In this document: positions 1 through 8,017 of the stretch, one piece after another
Layout of the letters: each line of letters begins with the position of its first letter
Numbering within the stretch: the stretch's first letter is position 1
From: Gracilibacillus suaedae
GTDB taxonomy: Bacteria; Bacillota; Bacilli; Bacillales; Amphibacillaceae
Length of the DNA: 64,000 bases
Direction: 5' to 3'
NCBI RefSeq assembly: GCF_017599345.1
Contig: NZ_JAGFVL010000020.1
Span: 186,001-250,000, forward strand
The notes under the pieces: generated by a model
Seen by the model: the letters and a program-made list of their open reading frames with translations, nothing else
Told to the model about the DNA's origin: nothing
Database searches by the model: none
Made by a program: the position numbers and the translations under genes

Positions 1-730
1 TATTAATCTCTACTTTTTCTAATCCATGTGCTCGTGTTACTGGGATCATCTCTACTGTTTCCGCAACTTGACCAGACATTTCTTCTACTTGCTCCCGGAA
101 TTCCCTGTTTCGTTTCGTTAGCTTCCCACGGAAAAAATAAACAATCAAAATCGAAATCGGTATCGCCACTAAAAAGAAGGATGTTACGGTCCAACTTCTA
201 TTCGCCGTTACTGCAATCGCCACAATTACATTCATAAATGCCGGCAAAACACCCATCATCGTTTGCTTGGACATAATCTCGATCATTTCAACGTCACGCA
301 GCACTTTCGCCTGTAACTTACCAGACCTCAATTCACTGTGGAATGAAATGGAGAGATGTTGTAATTTTCGAATTAACGTACTTCTCAAACCAGCTTCTAC
401 ATGTCGGATCGCCTTACTCATAAAACTGATATGCAAAATTTGACTCGGCAAATTTTGCATAATAACAATGGTTAATACGATAATATTGACCCATAAATAA
501 CGGACGTCATAGCTACTTGGATCAGACGCAAAATTGATTAGGTTCGCCGTTACAATCGGCAAAATCCAAACCGGTGAATGCTTAAGCAAAAAGAAAATAA
601 ATGAGACAAATAATTTAAGATAATGACCTCGATACATGACATGTAACGTTCGAAACAGTCGTCCTTTTATATCTTGTTGTTCTTCAAATCGCTTTTCGAA
701 GTCTAAGGAAATACCCTTTTGGTTAGACAC
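1..730 (-). CDS. ABC transporter ATP-binding/permease protein, N-terminal part (cut by window edge)
   Basis: The reading frame runs off the left edge, so only the N-terminal membrane domain (about 243 residues) is visible. It starts at a GTG (728-730) behind a good GGAGGG ribosome site at 736-741; the nearby ATG frame stops after nine codons. The protein begins VSNQKGISLDFEKRF and contains several hydrophobic spans (LKLFVSFIFFLL, VNIIVLTIVIMQ, VNIIVLTI) followed by the cytoplasmic loop HSELRSGKLQAKVLRDVE, which is typical of type-1 exporter membrane domains (MsbA/LmrA/BmrA fold, in which the ATPase follows on the same chain). Substrate cannot be told; drug or lipid export is the family norm. 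The ATPase half lies outside the window. Confidence 0.85.
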   Translation of the reverse strand, partial: MSNQKGISLDFEKRFEEQQDIKGRLFRTLHVMYRGHYLKLFVSFIFFLLKHSPVWILPIVTANLINFASDPSSYDVRYLWVNIIVLTIVIMQNLPSQILHISFMSKAIRHVEAGLRSTLIRKLQHLSISFHSELRSGKLQAKVLRDVEMIEIMSKQTMMGVLPAFMNVIVAIAVTANRSWTVTSFFLVAIPISILIVYFFRGKLTKRNREFREQVEEMSGQVAETVEMIPVTRAHGLEKVEIN

Positions 731-841
731 ATAATCCCTCCTATATATTTATATCGGATCATAACTTAATCCATTAAGTAATATATTAAAACTTTTAGCT
801 TTTAGTTGTCTAGATATTTATCTTTTTTCTACTAGTCTACT

Positions 842-891
842 TTGACAACTACCTGTATTTTTAATATATTATAATAAGTAAACGTTAACTT
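842..891 (+). promoter_or_regulatory. Sigma-A promoter and palindromic operator of the alpha-galactosidase gene
   Basis: TTGACA at 842-847, a 17-bp gap and TATATT at 865-870 make a near-consensus sigma-A promoter. Just downstream, 876-891 reads AAGTAAAC/GTTAACTT, an imperfect palindrome (7 of 8 positions) centred on CG. This is the form of LacI/GalR-family operators and of catabolite-control (CcpA, cre) sites, and it lies where a bound repressor would block transcription. No regulator gene is adjacent. Confidence 0.7.
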
Positions 892-917
892 ACCATTAAT
901 CAAAGGGAGGAAAAATC

Positions 918-3146
918 ATGCCTATCCAAGTGAACGAGGAGCAATTAGAATTTCATCTATATAACGACAGTGTAAGTTATATTTTCCGTGTATTAGAAAA
1001 AAGCCGCCAGCTTGAACATTTATATTTTGGAAAGCGAATTCATCATAGGGAATCATTTACCCACTTAATCGAACGTGAAATCCGCCCATCAACCAATATG
1101 TTTGAAGGTGATCATACTTCCTCTATGGAACATATTAAACAGGAGTATCCAAGTTATGGATCAACAGACTTTCGTTATCCTGCTCATGCGATTCTAAGAG
1201 AGGATGGCAGTCATATTACGAATTTCACCTATGATAGCTATCGCATCATAAAAGGAAAGAAGACGTTAGCGAACTTACCTGCTACATATGTAGAAAATGA
1301 GGAGGAAGCTGATACACTCGAAATCGAATTAGTAGATGATGTATTGCAATGTCGATTAATTCTTTCTTATACCATTTACCAAAACCGTAGTGTGGTAACG
1401 CGAAATGCGAAATTCATCAATGAAGGTAAAGAAACTTATTATCTTGATCAGGCAATGAGTATGAATATCGATTTAGCTGATGATCAATTTGATATGGTGC
1501 ATTTACAAGGAGCTTGGGCAAGAGAAGGACATGTTGAAACAAAACGGTTATCGAAAGGGATCCAATCGATCTATTCAAACCGTGGTGCAAGTAGCCATGT
1601 TTTTAATCCCTTTGTTGCTTTAAAGCGTTTGAATGCAGATGAACATCAGGGGGAAGTCTACGGTTTCAGTCTCGTATACAGTGGGAACTTCTTAGCTCAA
1701 GTAGAAGTAGACACTTATAACGTGAGCCGCGTTAACATGGGGATTAATCCTTACCGTTTTAAATGGAAATTAGCGAATGGAGATAGTTTCCAAACACCGG
1801 AATGTGTAATGGTTTATTCTGATCAAGGTCTGAATGGCATGAGTCAAACCTTCCACAAGCTTTACCGTGAACGTTTAGTCAGAGGTTATTGGCGAGATAA
1901 AGTTCGTCCTATCTTGATTAATAATTGGGAAGCAACGTATTTCGATTTTAACGAAGATAAAGTACTGGACATTGCCAAAACAGCACGCAACTTAGGCATT
2001 GAATTATTTGTTCTCGATGATGGCTGGTTCGGAAAACGGGATGATGACACAAGTTCACTTGGAGACTGGTTTGAATATCAAGAAAAATTACCAAATGGAA
2101 TTGATGGCTTAAGTGAAAAAGTAGAAGCATTAGATATGCAGTTTGGTCTTTGGTTTGAACCAGAGATGGTATGTAAAGATACCAAACTATTTGAAGAACA
2201 CCCTGACTGGATTCTCTCTACACCTGAACGAAGAGCTTCACATGGTCGAAACCAATTTGTATTAGACTTCACTCGTGGTGAGGTAGTTGATTATATTTTT
2301 GATTTAATGGATAAGATTATTTCTAAATCAAAAATTTCCTATATCAAATGGGATATGAACCGCCATATTACCGAAGCATTTTCACAAAGTCTGCCTGCAG
2401 ATCAACAAGGGGAAGTGTTTCATCGTTATATTTTAGGTGTGTATGACCTATATGAACGTCTGATCAAGAAATATCCTGACATCCTTTTTGAATCATGTGC
2501 CGGTGGTGGTGCCAGATTTGATCCGGGTATGTTATATTACGCACCACAAACTTGGACAAGTGATGATACAGATGCAGTCGAACGTTTGAAGATACAATAT
2601 GGTACATCAATGGTCTATCCGTTAAGTGCGATCGGAAGTCATGTTTCCGCCATTCCCAACCACCAAGTTGGACGGCTCGCATCGCTTGATACTCGTGGAG
2701 CAGTCGCTTATTTTGGTACTTTTGGCTATGAGTTGGATATTACGAAACTGACAGAAACAGAACAACAAAAAATAAAAGAACAAGTTGCCTTCTTTAAAGA
2801 AAAAAGAGCCTTAATTAGGGATGGGGAATTTTTCCGACTATCCAGTCCATTTGAAAATAATGAAACAACATGGATGGTGGTAAACGAAGAAAAATCGGAA
2901 GCATTAGTTGGTTATTATAAAGTACTGGCGAAACCAAACGAGGCATATAACCGCATCAAATTAACCGGTCTGGATCCTAATACATTGTATGAAGTAAATG
3001 GCGAAACGACGTATTATGGCAGCGAACTGATGAATATCGGGATTATCCTGGCAGGTAACTATACTGATCGTGCTGATGAGTATTGGGGACAGGAGCATCC
3101 TGGGGATTATCAATCGCGCTTATTTCATTTAAAGGCGTTGTCATAA
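918..3146 (+). CDS. Alpha-galactosidase, GH36 family
   Basis: Hydrolyses terminal alpha-1,6-galactose from raffinose-type sugars such as melibiose and raffinose, probably in the cytoplasm because no signal peptide is present. The 742-residue length is normal for bacterial GH36. An N-terminal beta-sandwich domain is followed by a TIM barrel whose start is marked by PILINNWEATYFDFNE. The nucleophile is Asp479 in KWDMNRH and the acid/base is Asp549 or its neighbour in WTSDDTDAVERL; ESCAGGGARFD, another family hallmark, lies between them. The ATG follows GGGAGG by seven bases. The gene stands alone, with its own promoter and operator; no alpha-galactoside transporter is beside it unless it lies left of the window. 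Its stop codon TAA lies inside the first bases of a dispersed repeat. Confidence 0.95.
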   Translation: MPIQVNEEQLEFHLYNDSVSYIFRVLEKSRQLEHLYFGKRIHHRESFTHLIEREIRPSTNMFEGDHTSSMEHIKQEYPSYGSTDFRYPAHAILREDGSHITNFTYDSYRIIKGKKTLANLPATYVENEEEADTLEIELVDDVLQCRLILSYTIYQNRSVVTRNAKFINEGKETYYLDQAMSMNIDLADDQFDMVHLQGAWAREGHVETKRLSKGIQSIYSNRGASSHVFNPFVALKRLNADEHQGEVYGFSLVYSGNFLAQVEVDTYNVSRVNMGINPYRFKWKLANGDSFQTPECVMVYSDQGLNGMSQTFHKLYRERLVRGYWRDKVRPILINNWEATYFDFNEDKVLDIAKTARNLGIELFVLDDGWFGKRDDDTSSLGDWFEYQEKLPNGIDGLSEKVEALDMQFGLWFEPEMVCKDTKLFEEHPDWILSTPERRASHGRNQFVLDFTRGEVVDYIFDLMDKIISKSKISYIKWDMNRHITEAFSQSLPADQQGEVFHRYILGVYDLYERLIKKYPDILFESCAGGGARFDPGMLYYAPQTWTSDDTDAVERLKIQYGTSMVYPLSAIGSHVSAIPNHQVGRLASLDTRGAVAYFGTFGYELDITKLTETEQQKIKEQVAFFKEKRALIRDGEFFRLSSPFENNETTWMVVNEEKSEALVGYYKVLAKPNEAYNRIKLTGLDPNTLYEVNGETTYYGSELMNIGIILAGNYTDRADEYWGQEHPGDYQSRLFHLKALS

Positions 3147-3289
3147 AGTGGGATATGATCAGCGAGGGTTAACCCCCACTGATCATTAGCGAAACTTATC
3201 AGGGTGTTAGCGTCTGTTATCCCTAAACTTATCCTCGGTTTATATGAAGCTTGAAGCAGAGGACTTACAGACGATTAGCACCGTGATAA
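3143..3289 (+). repeat. Stop-edge repeat, full-length copy
   Basis: About 147 bp. Begins ATAAAGTGGGATATGATCA, holds a small hairpin (GTGGGGG-type arms around 3165-3180), then CTTATCAGGGTGTTAGCGTC, and ends with the near-complement GACGATTAGCACCGTGATAA. The first five bases include the TAA stop of the alpha-galactosidase gene. Its closest relative in this window is the copy at 56699-56849. Confidence 0.8.
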
Positions 3290-3303
3290 TTAGCAATCGT
3301 TCA

Positions 3304-3336
3304 AAAGCTTAGGGATAATTGATCTCTAAGCTTTTT
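3304..3336. terminator. Rho-independent terminator
   Basis: Stem AAAAGCTTAG / CTAAGCTTTT (10 bp) ending in a T run on the plus strand. It can end alpha-galactosidase transcripts. It overlaps the 3' end of the broken VanZ gene on the other strand. Confidence 0.7.
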
Positions 3337-3706
3337 TCTTAAATAAAGTTAAAAGCCTAAAACCTATGTATCCGCTTAATGTATTTAGAATAAGATCATC
3401 TACGTCAAAAACACCTAATTTGGTAATAAGTTGCATGATTTCAATCGTTAAACTTAATAAAAAAGTGAAACCAATTGTTAAAAACGATTCTTTTAGCTTT
3501 GTCGATCAAATAAGAAACAAAAATCCGAGGGGGACAAATAATAAGATATTGCCAAAAGTATTATAAAACCAAATAGTTGGATTATAACTATTATAATTAA
3601 ACAGATAGGTTGCAATAGTAGAAAAAGGGATAAGATTATGCTTTACTCCTATATACCCATCTCTAATCGATCTCATTCTAATAATGCTTGCGAAGAACTA
3701 ATACTT
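3326..3706 (-). pseudogene. VanZ-family membrane protein, degraded
   Basis: Read on the minus strand, the frame gives VanZ hallmarks: KHNLIPFSTI, FGNILLFVPLGFLF, an in-frame TGA, then TIEIMQLITKLGVFDVDDL and LNTLSGYIGFRLLTLFKKKA before the true stop at 3326-3328. The N-terminal membrane segment found in intact relatives is missing, and no ribosome site leads into it. An intact VanZ-family gene lies 3 kb away at 6382-6849 and shows the same order of motifs, so this is probably a decayed paralogue. Members are membrane proteins of unclear role, named after a teicoplanin-resistance protein. Confidence 0.8.
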
Positions 3707-3816
3707 TCATGAACATACCTCCTCCATTCAAGAAGATATGTCCAAGCTATGTCAATTATTCAGTAATGGATATCAGCTGCGTAGCCTTTTGTTTTATGTC
3801 TATCACCATCGTTAAC

Positions 3817-4275
3817 CTAATAAGAACCTTCAACAAACTGCTCTTCTGATATAACTTGTATAGCGTGTCTTTTTAATAAAGCAGATGTAACACCATTCCC
3901 TGCCATTTTCTTACCGATAAATTCACCATTGTAAATCGTTGAACTGCCACAAGATGGACTGTTTTCTTTAAGAACGACCACTTTTGCATTTATTTTTTTA
4001 GCTTTTTCTAAAGTAGCGTATGCTCCTTTTAAATAAAGCTCTGTAACATCTTTACCTGATTTCTCCACAACATGAGCCTTTCCGTTTAATACATCTTCAC
4101 CATCCCCACCAATAATTTCAGCAGGTTCTCTAGGTGTTGAAAATCCACCTAGCAATTCAGGACAAATCGTAATAGCTTCCTTCGCTTCCACTAATTGTTG
4201 TATTTTTTTGTTTAAACTATGCGTTCCATTATACCTTACCTCAAGTCCTGCTAAACAAGAACTTACTAATATCAT
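3817..4275 (-). CDS. DUF523 family protein (YbbK-like)
   Basis: A 152-residue soluble protein. The start is taken at MILVSSCLAG because GAAGGA lies 11 bases before it; an ATG 12 bases further upstream overlaps that ribosome site. Conserved cysteine motifs of the family are present: SSCLAG at the N-terminus, CPELLGGFSTPR in the middle and KENSPSCGSS near residue 108. DUF523 proteins are widespread and uncharacterised; the three cysteine clusters suggest a metal or Fe-S site, but this is inference. The gene is transcribed alone, convergent to the VanZ remnant side and divergent from tlp. Confidence 0.85.
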   Translation of the reverse strand: MILVSSCLAGLEVRYNGTHSLNKKIQQLVEAKEAITICPELLGGFSTPREPAEIIGGDGEDVLNGKAHVVEKSGKDVTELYLKGAYATLEKAKKINAKVVVLKENSPSCGSSTIYNGEFIGKKMAGNGVTSALLKRHAIQVISEEQFVEGSY

Positions 4276-4452
4276 CACTAAGCACATCCTTCAATAAAGT
4301 CTTCAATTACACTATCGTTTAGTTAGAGTCCATTTTAACATAAAATACCATAACATTGATTGCTCTTCTTTGAAGTGATGAAACATAGTGCATACATATT
4401 ATTTTCCAGCTTACTCATAATAGAATTAATAATATATAAAGGAGGAATGAAA

Positions 4453-4680
4453 GTGACAAAGCAACAGAACCAGCCAAATCCAGATGATCGTTCAGATAAT
4501 GTTGAAAAATTACAACATAAGGTACAAGATACAATAGAAAATATGGAAGAAGCACACGAGACGATGCAGTTTGCTTCATCAGAAGAAAAAGAAAAAATTA
4601 TCGAGAAAAATCGTCGTAGAGAAGAAGCGATTTCAGGTATGAGAGAAGAAATTAAAGATGAAGCACGAGATCAACAGTAG
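4453..4680 (+). CDS. tlp: Small acid-soluble spore protein Tlp
   Basis: A 75-residue hydrophilic protein whose sequence PNPDDRSDNVEKLQ, TIENMEEAHETM and FASSEEKEKIIEKNRRRE matches the Tlp family (thioredoxin-like name only; a minor component of the spore core in Bacillus). The start is GTG 4453 because GGAGG lies at 4441-4445, seven bases upstream; the frame continues open further upstream but without Tlp homology. The gene is monocistronic and ends at a strong terminator. Expression in the forespore is expected from the family; I did not find a convincing sigma-G promoter. Its presence supports a spore-forming host. Confidence 0.92.
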   Translation: MTKQQNQPNPDDRSDNVEKLQHKVQDTIENMEEAHETMQFASSEEKEKIIEKNRRREEAISGMREEIKDEARDQQ

Positions 4681-4711
4681 AATAACTGATCTAAGGTTTT
4701 TATTCAAAAAT

Positions 4712-4753
4712 AGAAAAGGCATATGGAATTAGAATATTCTTTATGCCTTTTCT
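4712..4753 (+). terminator. Rho-independent terminator of tlp
   Basis: A perfect 12-bp stem AGAAAAGGCATA / TATGCCTTTTCT with an 18-base loop, 31 bases after the tlp stop. Confidence 0.75.
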
Positions 4754-4810
4754 GGACTAGAGCGAAAAAGATTCGTTTTTAAATATCCACTCGCCTCACA
4801 AAAACTTATC

Positions 4811-5599
4811 TTAAACCCACTCTTTCCCATGATCACGAATAAATTGAATATCGTATTGATAGTGAGAAAGATGTCCATCATTAATCATATTTTGAAATGC
4901 TGTATCTCCTTCACTGGCTTTTCTTATAATAGTTTTACATAACCCTTCTAAACGGAGTAGTACCATTTCTAAATACTCTTCTTCCATCCTTTCCCCATAA
5001 GCTTCAAAGAAAATTCTAACTCTTTCCTTTATACACTTAGCATGCTGTGATGAATTATAATAAACTTTCTCGCCTTTTTCAGAAAGATAAAATCTACTTA
5101 GGGGGATGCAGGTATAAAGAGTGTAAGCCATGTCCCAAAGCTTTGGACCAGGTCCAGTAACATCAAAATCAATAATACCTATTGGTCTTTCCTGATGAAA
5201 TATAATGTTGTATATTGCAAAGTCATTATGGCATAGTACTTCAAATGGTTGAGGAGTGTTATCGATTGGTTGCCAGCTATCATATGAGAAATCACTCACA
5301 GAATCATGATAAAGACGGAGTATTTTTGCTATTTCTACCAAGACATCATCAGACCACATGTACTCTTTTACAGGGTAATTACCAGCTTCCCCTTCAATAA
5401 AAGATAAAATTTCTCTCCCTTTCTCATCAATCCCTAAAAACCTAGGTGCATAACTGAAACCCTTAGCTTCCAGATGCTTAAGTAATTTATGAATGTTTGG
5501 ACTTTCTTTCTTTAACTCTCTTCGTACTGTATTTCCCGAACGATAAACGTTAGAGACATTTCCTCCTGATAGTATTTCTTCATTTTTATGGTTTGACAT
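4811..5599 (-). CDS. Aminoglycoside phosphotransferase (APH) family protein
   Basis: A 262-residue kinase-fold enzyme. The catalytic loop is LCHNDFAIYNI (Asp of HND is the base) and the metal-binding motif is GIIDFDVTGPGPKLWDMAY. An N-terminal lobe with RRELKKESPNIHKLLKHLE precedes it. The ATG follows AAGGGGGGATTAA. Members phosphorylate antibiotics, sugars, choline or homoserine; nothing here selects one, and calling it a resistance gene would be unsupported. It lies upstream of no obvious partner; the methyltransferase gene at 5660 is 60 bases upstream on the same strand and may be co-transcribed. Confidence 0.85.
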   Translation of the reverse strand: MSNHKNEEILSGGNVSNVYRSGNTVRRELKKESPNIHKLLKHLEAKGFSYAPRFLGIDEKGREILSFIEGEAGNYPVKEYMWSDDVLVEIAKILRLYHDSVSDFSYDSWQPIDNTPQPFEVLCHNDFAIYNIIFHQERPIGIIDFDVTGPGPKLWDMAYTLYTCIPLSRFYLSEKGEKVYYNSSQHAKCIKERVRIFFEAYGERMEEEYLEMVLLRLEGLCKTIIRKASEGDTAFQNMINDGHLSHYQYDIQFIRDHGKEWV

Positions 5600-5659
5600 T
5601 TAATCCCCCCTTCTGTGACTCTTTTAAACCTTTCTGTCCCTGTAGAACAAGTGACCTAA

Positions 5660-6271
5660 TTATAATCGAACTGGCTTCGCCCATATTAAATAGATGATAT
5701 CTGACCAATAACGTTCGATATGATTGACTTGAAGCTGAGAATTTCCGATTATCTCATTGATATTTCTGTTACAATGACATCCAGAAATCTTTTTATGTAG
5801 AGGATCAATCAAATTTTGACCAAAGGAAAGAAATCTATTTGAACTTAATCCATGTTCCATTAATAAGATATTCCCATCTTCGCGGCACCAATTATTAAAT
5901 TTATTTAATGTAACAATTGGAGCGGGATAACTACAAAGTGAAAGCGTTGATACGATACAATCAAAAGAGTTGGCTTCGAAAACCAGCTCATCAATATCTG
6001 CTTGAATAAAATTAGCTTTAACCTGAAGATGTGAGGCTGTTCTCTTGGCACTCTTGATCATCTCTGAACTAAAATCAACCCCTGTTACTTCAACATTATT
6101 CCTATCATAATAGGGAAAGTTTGCTCCCGCTCCAATTCCTACCTCCAAGACTTTTCCGTATGCGTTTTTTATTATTTTATTTCTCCATCGAGCAAGCTTT
6201 TGATTCGCACGATTATTTTCATACATCTTAGCCTGTTTATCATATTTTTTGATGAGCTTTTCGTTTTTCAC
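5660..6271 (-). CDS. Class I SAM-dependent methyltransferase
   Basis: 203 residues with the Rossmann SAM site LEVGIGAGANFPYY (motif I), VTGVDFSSEMI (acidic loop after strand 2) and FIQADIDEL. SLCSYPAP and LLMEHGLS mark later strands. This pattern is close to the UbiE/PmtA-like small methyltransferases (phospholipid or small-molecule acceptors). The start is GTG behind GAGGGTGAG. It probably heads a two-gene unit with the APH-family kinase. The acceptor is unknown. Confidence 0.85.
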   Translation of the reverse strand: MKNEKLIKKYDKQAKMYENNRANQKLARWRNKIIKNAYGKVLEVGIGAGANFPYYDRNNVEVTGVDFSSEMIKSAKRTASHLQVKANFIQADIDELVFEANSFDCIVSTLSLCSYPAPIVTLNKFNNWCREDGNILLMEHGLSSNRFLSFGQNLIDPLHKKISGCHCNRNINEIIGNSQLQVNHIERYWSDIIYLIWAKPVRL

Positions 6272-6381
6272 TTTCTCACCCTCTAAATAAGTTTAATCCT
6301 AATATGGAGAATCATTCTATCAGTCACAGTTAAAGATAATTCAAGTTTGTAAATGCTGCTCCCTTTTCCAAATATGCCGTA

Positions 6382-6849
6382 TCACTGAGATACAAGTTTC
6401 TGAACAATATTGGATCTCCAAATAGTAAAAGCTACCAAAGCACCAAACACGTTAAGAATTAAATCATCTATATCAAAACTTCCTCTTCTTGTAAGTGCTT
6501 GGGTTGTTTCAATACATAATATAAGTACAATCATGAAAAAGGTGAACCTAGTTACGCTATTTAATTTCCTTATGAAAAGCGGTAGGAACACACCCATTGG
6601 CATAAAAGCTATGATGTTACCAATAATATTTCGGATAACTATATTTATATTTAAAGTTTCATTTAACATTGCCTGGATATAAAAATTTATGGTGTTAAAC
6701 GGTATGAAATTCGAAGTACTCTTTATGTATTCTATCAAAGACAGGTTTGTGCCTGTATCTCCTCTGTTTTCAAAAAATAATAGTATGATCAATACAAATA
6801 AATATAATATGAAACAAATCCCGAGTGTAAATTTTATTATCTTCCTCAT
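6382..6849 (-). CDS. VanZ family protein
   Basis: 155 residues, about four to five membrane spans. An N-terminal helix LGICFILYLFVLIILLFF is followed by NFIPFNTI, NIIGNIIAFMPMGVFLPL and IETTQALTRRGSFDIDDLILNVFGA, the complete set of VanZ motifs. The ATG follows AAGGTGG. It is the intact counterpart of the broken copy at 3326-3706. A 20-base string found upstream of it (6888-6907) also lies upstream of the DUF523 gene. Function in the family is poorly known; reduced sensitivity to lipoglycopeptides is reported for the founder only. Confidence 0.88.
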   Translation of the reverse strand: MRKIIKFTLGICFILYLFVLIILLFFENRGDTGTNLSLIEYIKSTSNFIPFNTINFYIQAMLNETLNINIVIRNIIGNIIAFMPMGVFLPLFIRKLNSVTRFTFFMIVLILCIETTQALTRRGSFDIDDLILNVFGALVAFTIWRSNIVQKLVSQ

Positions 6850-6886
6850 ATATCCACCTTACATCCTTAAGTAATAATTCTTTGGT

Positions 6887-7054
6887 TCATTTTAACATAA
6901 AATACCAGAAGTGACCTTTTTTATTCAGAGCTTCTATTAGCAAACGATTTTGACAGAAGTACGACGAAGAAACATCATAAAATACATCGCTATCACATAA
7001 CCATGAATGTAGAATTCCTTCGTAGACAAAATTATTTTTATCTCTTAAGTCCAT
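6887..7054 (-). CDS. Possible small protein of unknown function (55 aa)
   Basis: A short frame MDLRDKNNFVYEGILHSWLC... with an exceptionally good ribosome site (GGAGGGGAAGGAAGAA before ATG). It overlaps the 3' end of the broken GNAT gene and ends 37 bases before VanZ. I recognise no family. It may be a genuine small gene or a fragment left from the same decay that broke the GNAT gene. Confidence 0.35.
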   Translation of the reverse strand: MDLRDKNNFVYEGILHSWLCDSDVFYDVSSSYFCQNRLLIEALNKKGHFWYFMLK

Positions 7055-7495
7055 TTCTTCCTTCCCCTCCTCGTTTTTTATATTCCATTTTAAGAAATTC
7101 AAATGTACTACCATTTGTTTCTTGCATAAATGTTTTTATTCCTATAAATCCAACTTTTTTATAAACTTTAATCGCCCTTTTATTAAATGTTGCGACTGAT
7201 AAGGTTATTTTTAATGGTTCATATTCAGCGTGAAGAAAACCTACACATTTTCTTAAAAAGCCTTCCCCTTTTTCCTAATCCCGTTAAATCTGGTCTCATT
7301 CCCAAGCCAATATCAAGCGTTGTGTATCAATCCTATTTATACTCAAAAAGCCAATCAAATCATTTTCTTTTGTTACAGAAAAAGACGTAGTGCCACGTTT
7401 CTCTTGGTTTAAGAATTCAGCTAAATCTTCTTGGTCAGGCTCAACATCATAAAATGAATATTCATCATCGTAATACCTAATCCATCATTGTTTCA
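7038..7495 (-). pseudogene. GNAT-family acetyltransferase, frameshifted
   Basis: The minus strand shows an acetyltransferase in pieces. One frame reads WIRYYDDEYSFYDVEPDQED and EKRGTTSFSVTKENDLIGFLSINRIDT; a second reads LDIGLGMRPDLTGLG, the strand-4 and acetyl-CoA loop region; a third reads GFLRKCVGFLHAEYEPLKI then LSVATFNKRAIKVYKKVGF and ends FLKMEYKK with stop TAA 7038-7040. At least two frameshifts separate the blocks, and no start with a ribosome site is visible at the upstream end. The VATFNKRAIKVYKKVGF block is the classic GNAT C-terminal motif. Confidence 0.8.
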
Positions 7496-7621
7496 TCACG
7501 GTCTTGAACATTAATTTTACCTGTAGAAACTTATGTAGGTCCTCTCCTACTTTTCTTGAAAGCATGGTTATTCACAAATATTTTGAGACATATTATATTT
7601 TTCACTTTACAATAGTGTGCG

Positions 7622-7641
7622 ACATACAGTATAGTACATGT
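7622..7641 (+). promoter_or_regulatory. Putative PadR operator
   Basis: ACATACAGTATAGTACATGT is an imperfect dyad with ACAT/ATGT ends, the form seen at PadR-family operators. It lies 13 bases before the PadR-like gene, close to its ribosome site, consistent with autorepression. Assignment is by resemblance and position. Confidence 0.5.
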
Positions 7642-7654
7642 AGGAGTTGATAAG

Positions 7655-8017
7655 ATGAAAGATGCGAATGAATATTTGGATAAACTATTGCAAGAATTGC
7701 GACGGGGCACAATTACGATTAGTGTGTTAAGTCAACTATCTGAACCGCAGTATGGCTATTCACTTGTCACCATGTTGGAGGAGAAAGGAATTCACGTAGA
7801 ACCTGGGACACTTTATCCACTTTTAAGAAGACTAGAAAAACAAGGACTACTGGAAAGTAAATGGGACACAGAGGAAACAAGACCACGTAAATATTACTTA
7901 TTAAGTGAAACAGGTAAAGAAGTTTATGAACTGTTGATCGTTGAATGGCAACAAATTGTAGAAAGCATGAGTAATGTTATTGACAGTAAAGGAGGCAAAA
8001 AGGATGGAGATGATTGA
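7655..8017 (+). CDS. PadR family transcriptional regulator
   Basis: 120 residues with the PadR winged-helix pattern: LRRGTITISVLSQLSEPQYGYSLVTMLEEKGI, then VEPGTLYPLLRRLEKQGLLESKW and RPRKYYLLSETGKEVYELL. It is a repressor-type DNA-binding protein. It overlaps the next gene by 14 bases, and PadR/HAAS pairs are a common arrangement in Firmicutes in which the regulator controls a membrane protein operon. ATG at 7655 follows TAGGAG. Confidence 0.92.
   Translation: MKDANEYLDKLLQELRRGTITISVLSQLSEPQYGYSLVTMLEEKGIHVEPGTLYPLLRRLEKQGLLESKWDTEETRPRKYYLLSETGKEVYELLIVEWQQIVESMSNVIDSKGGKKDGDD

Noticed and set aside
3366-3566. 66-residue plus-strand protein
   Set aside because: The opposite strand reads as VanZ with conserved motifs, so this frame is an antisense shadow of the pseudogene.
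4811-5599. Antibiotic resistance gene
   Set aside because: The APH fold is clear, but the family includes many metabolic kinases and nothing ties this one to an antibiotic.
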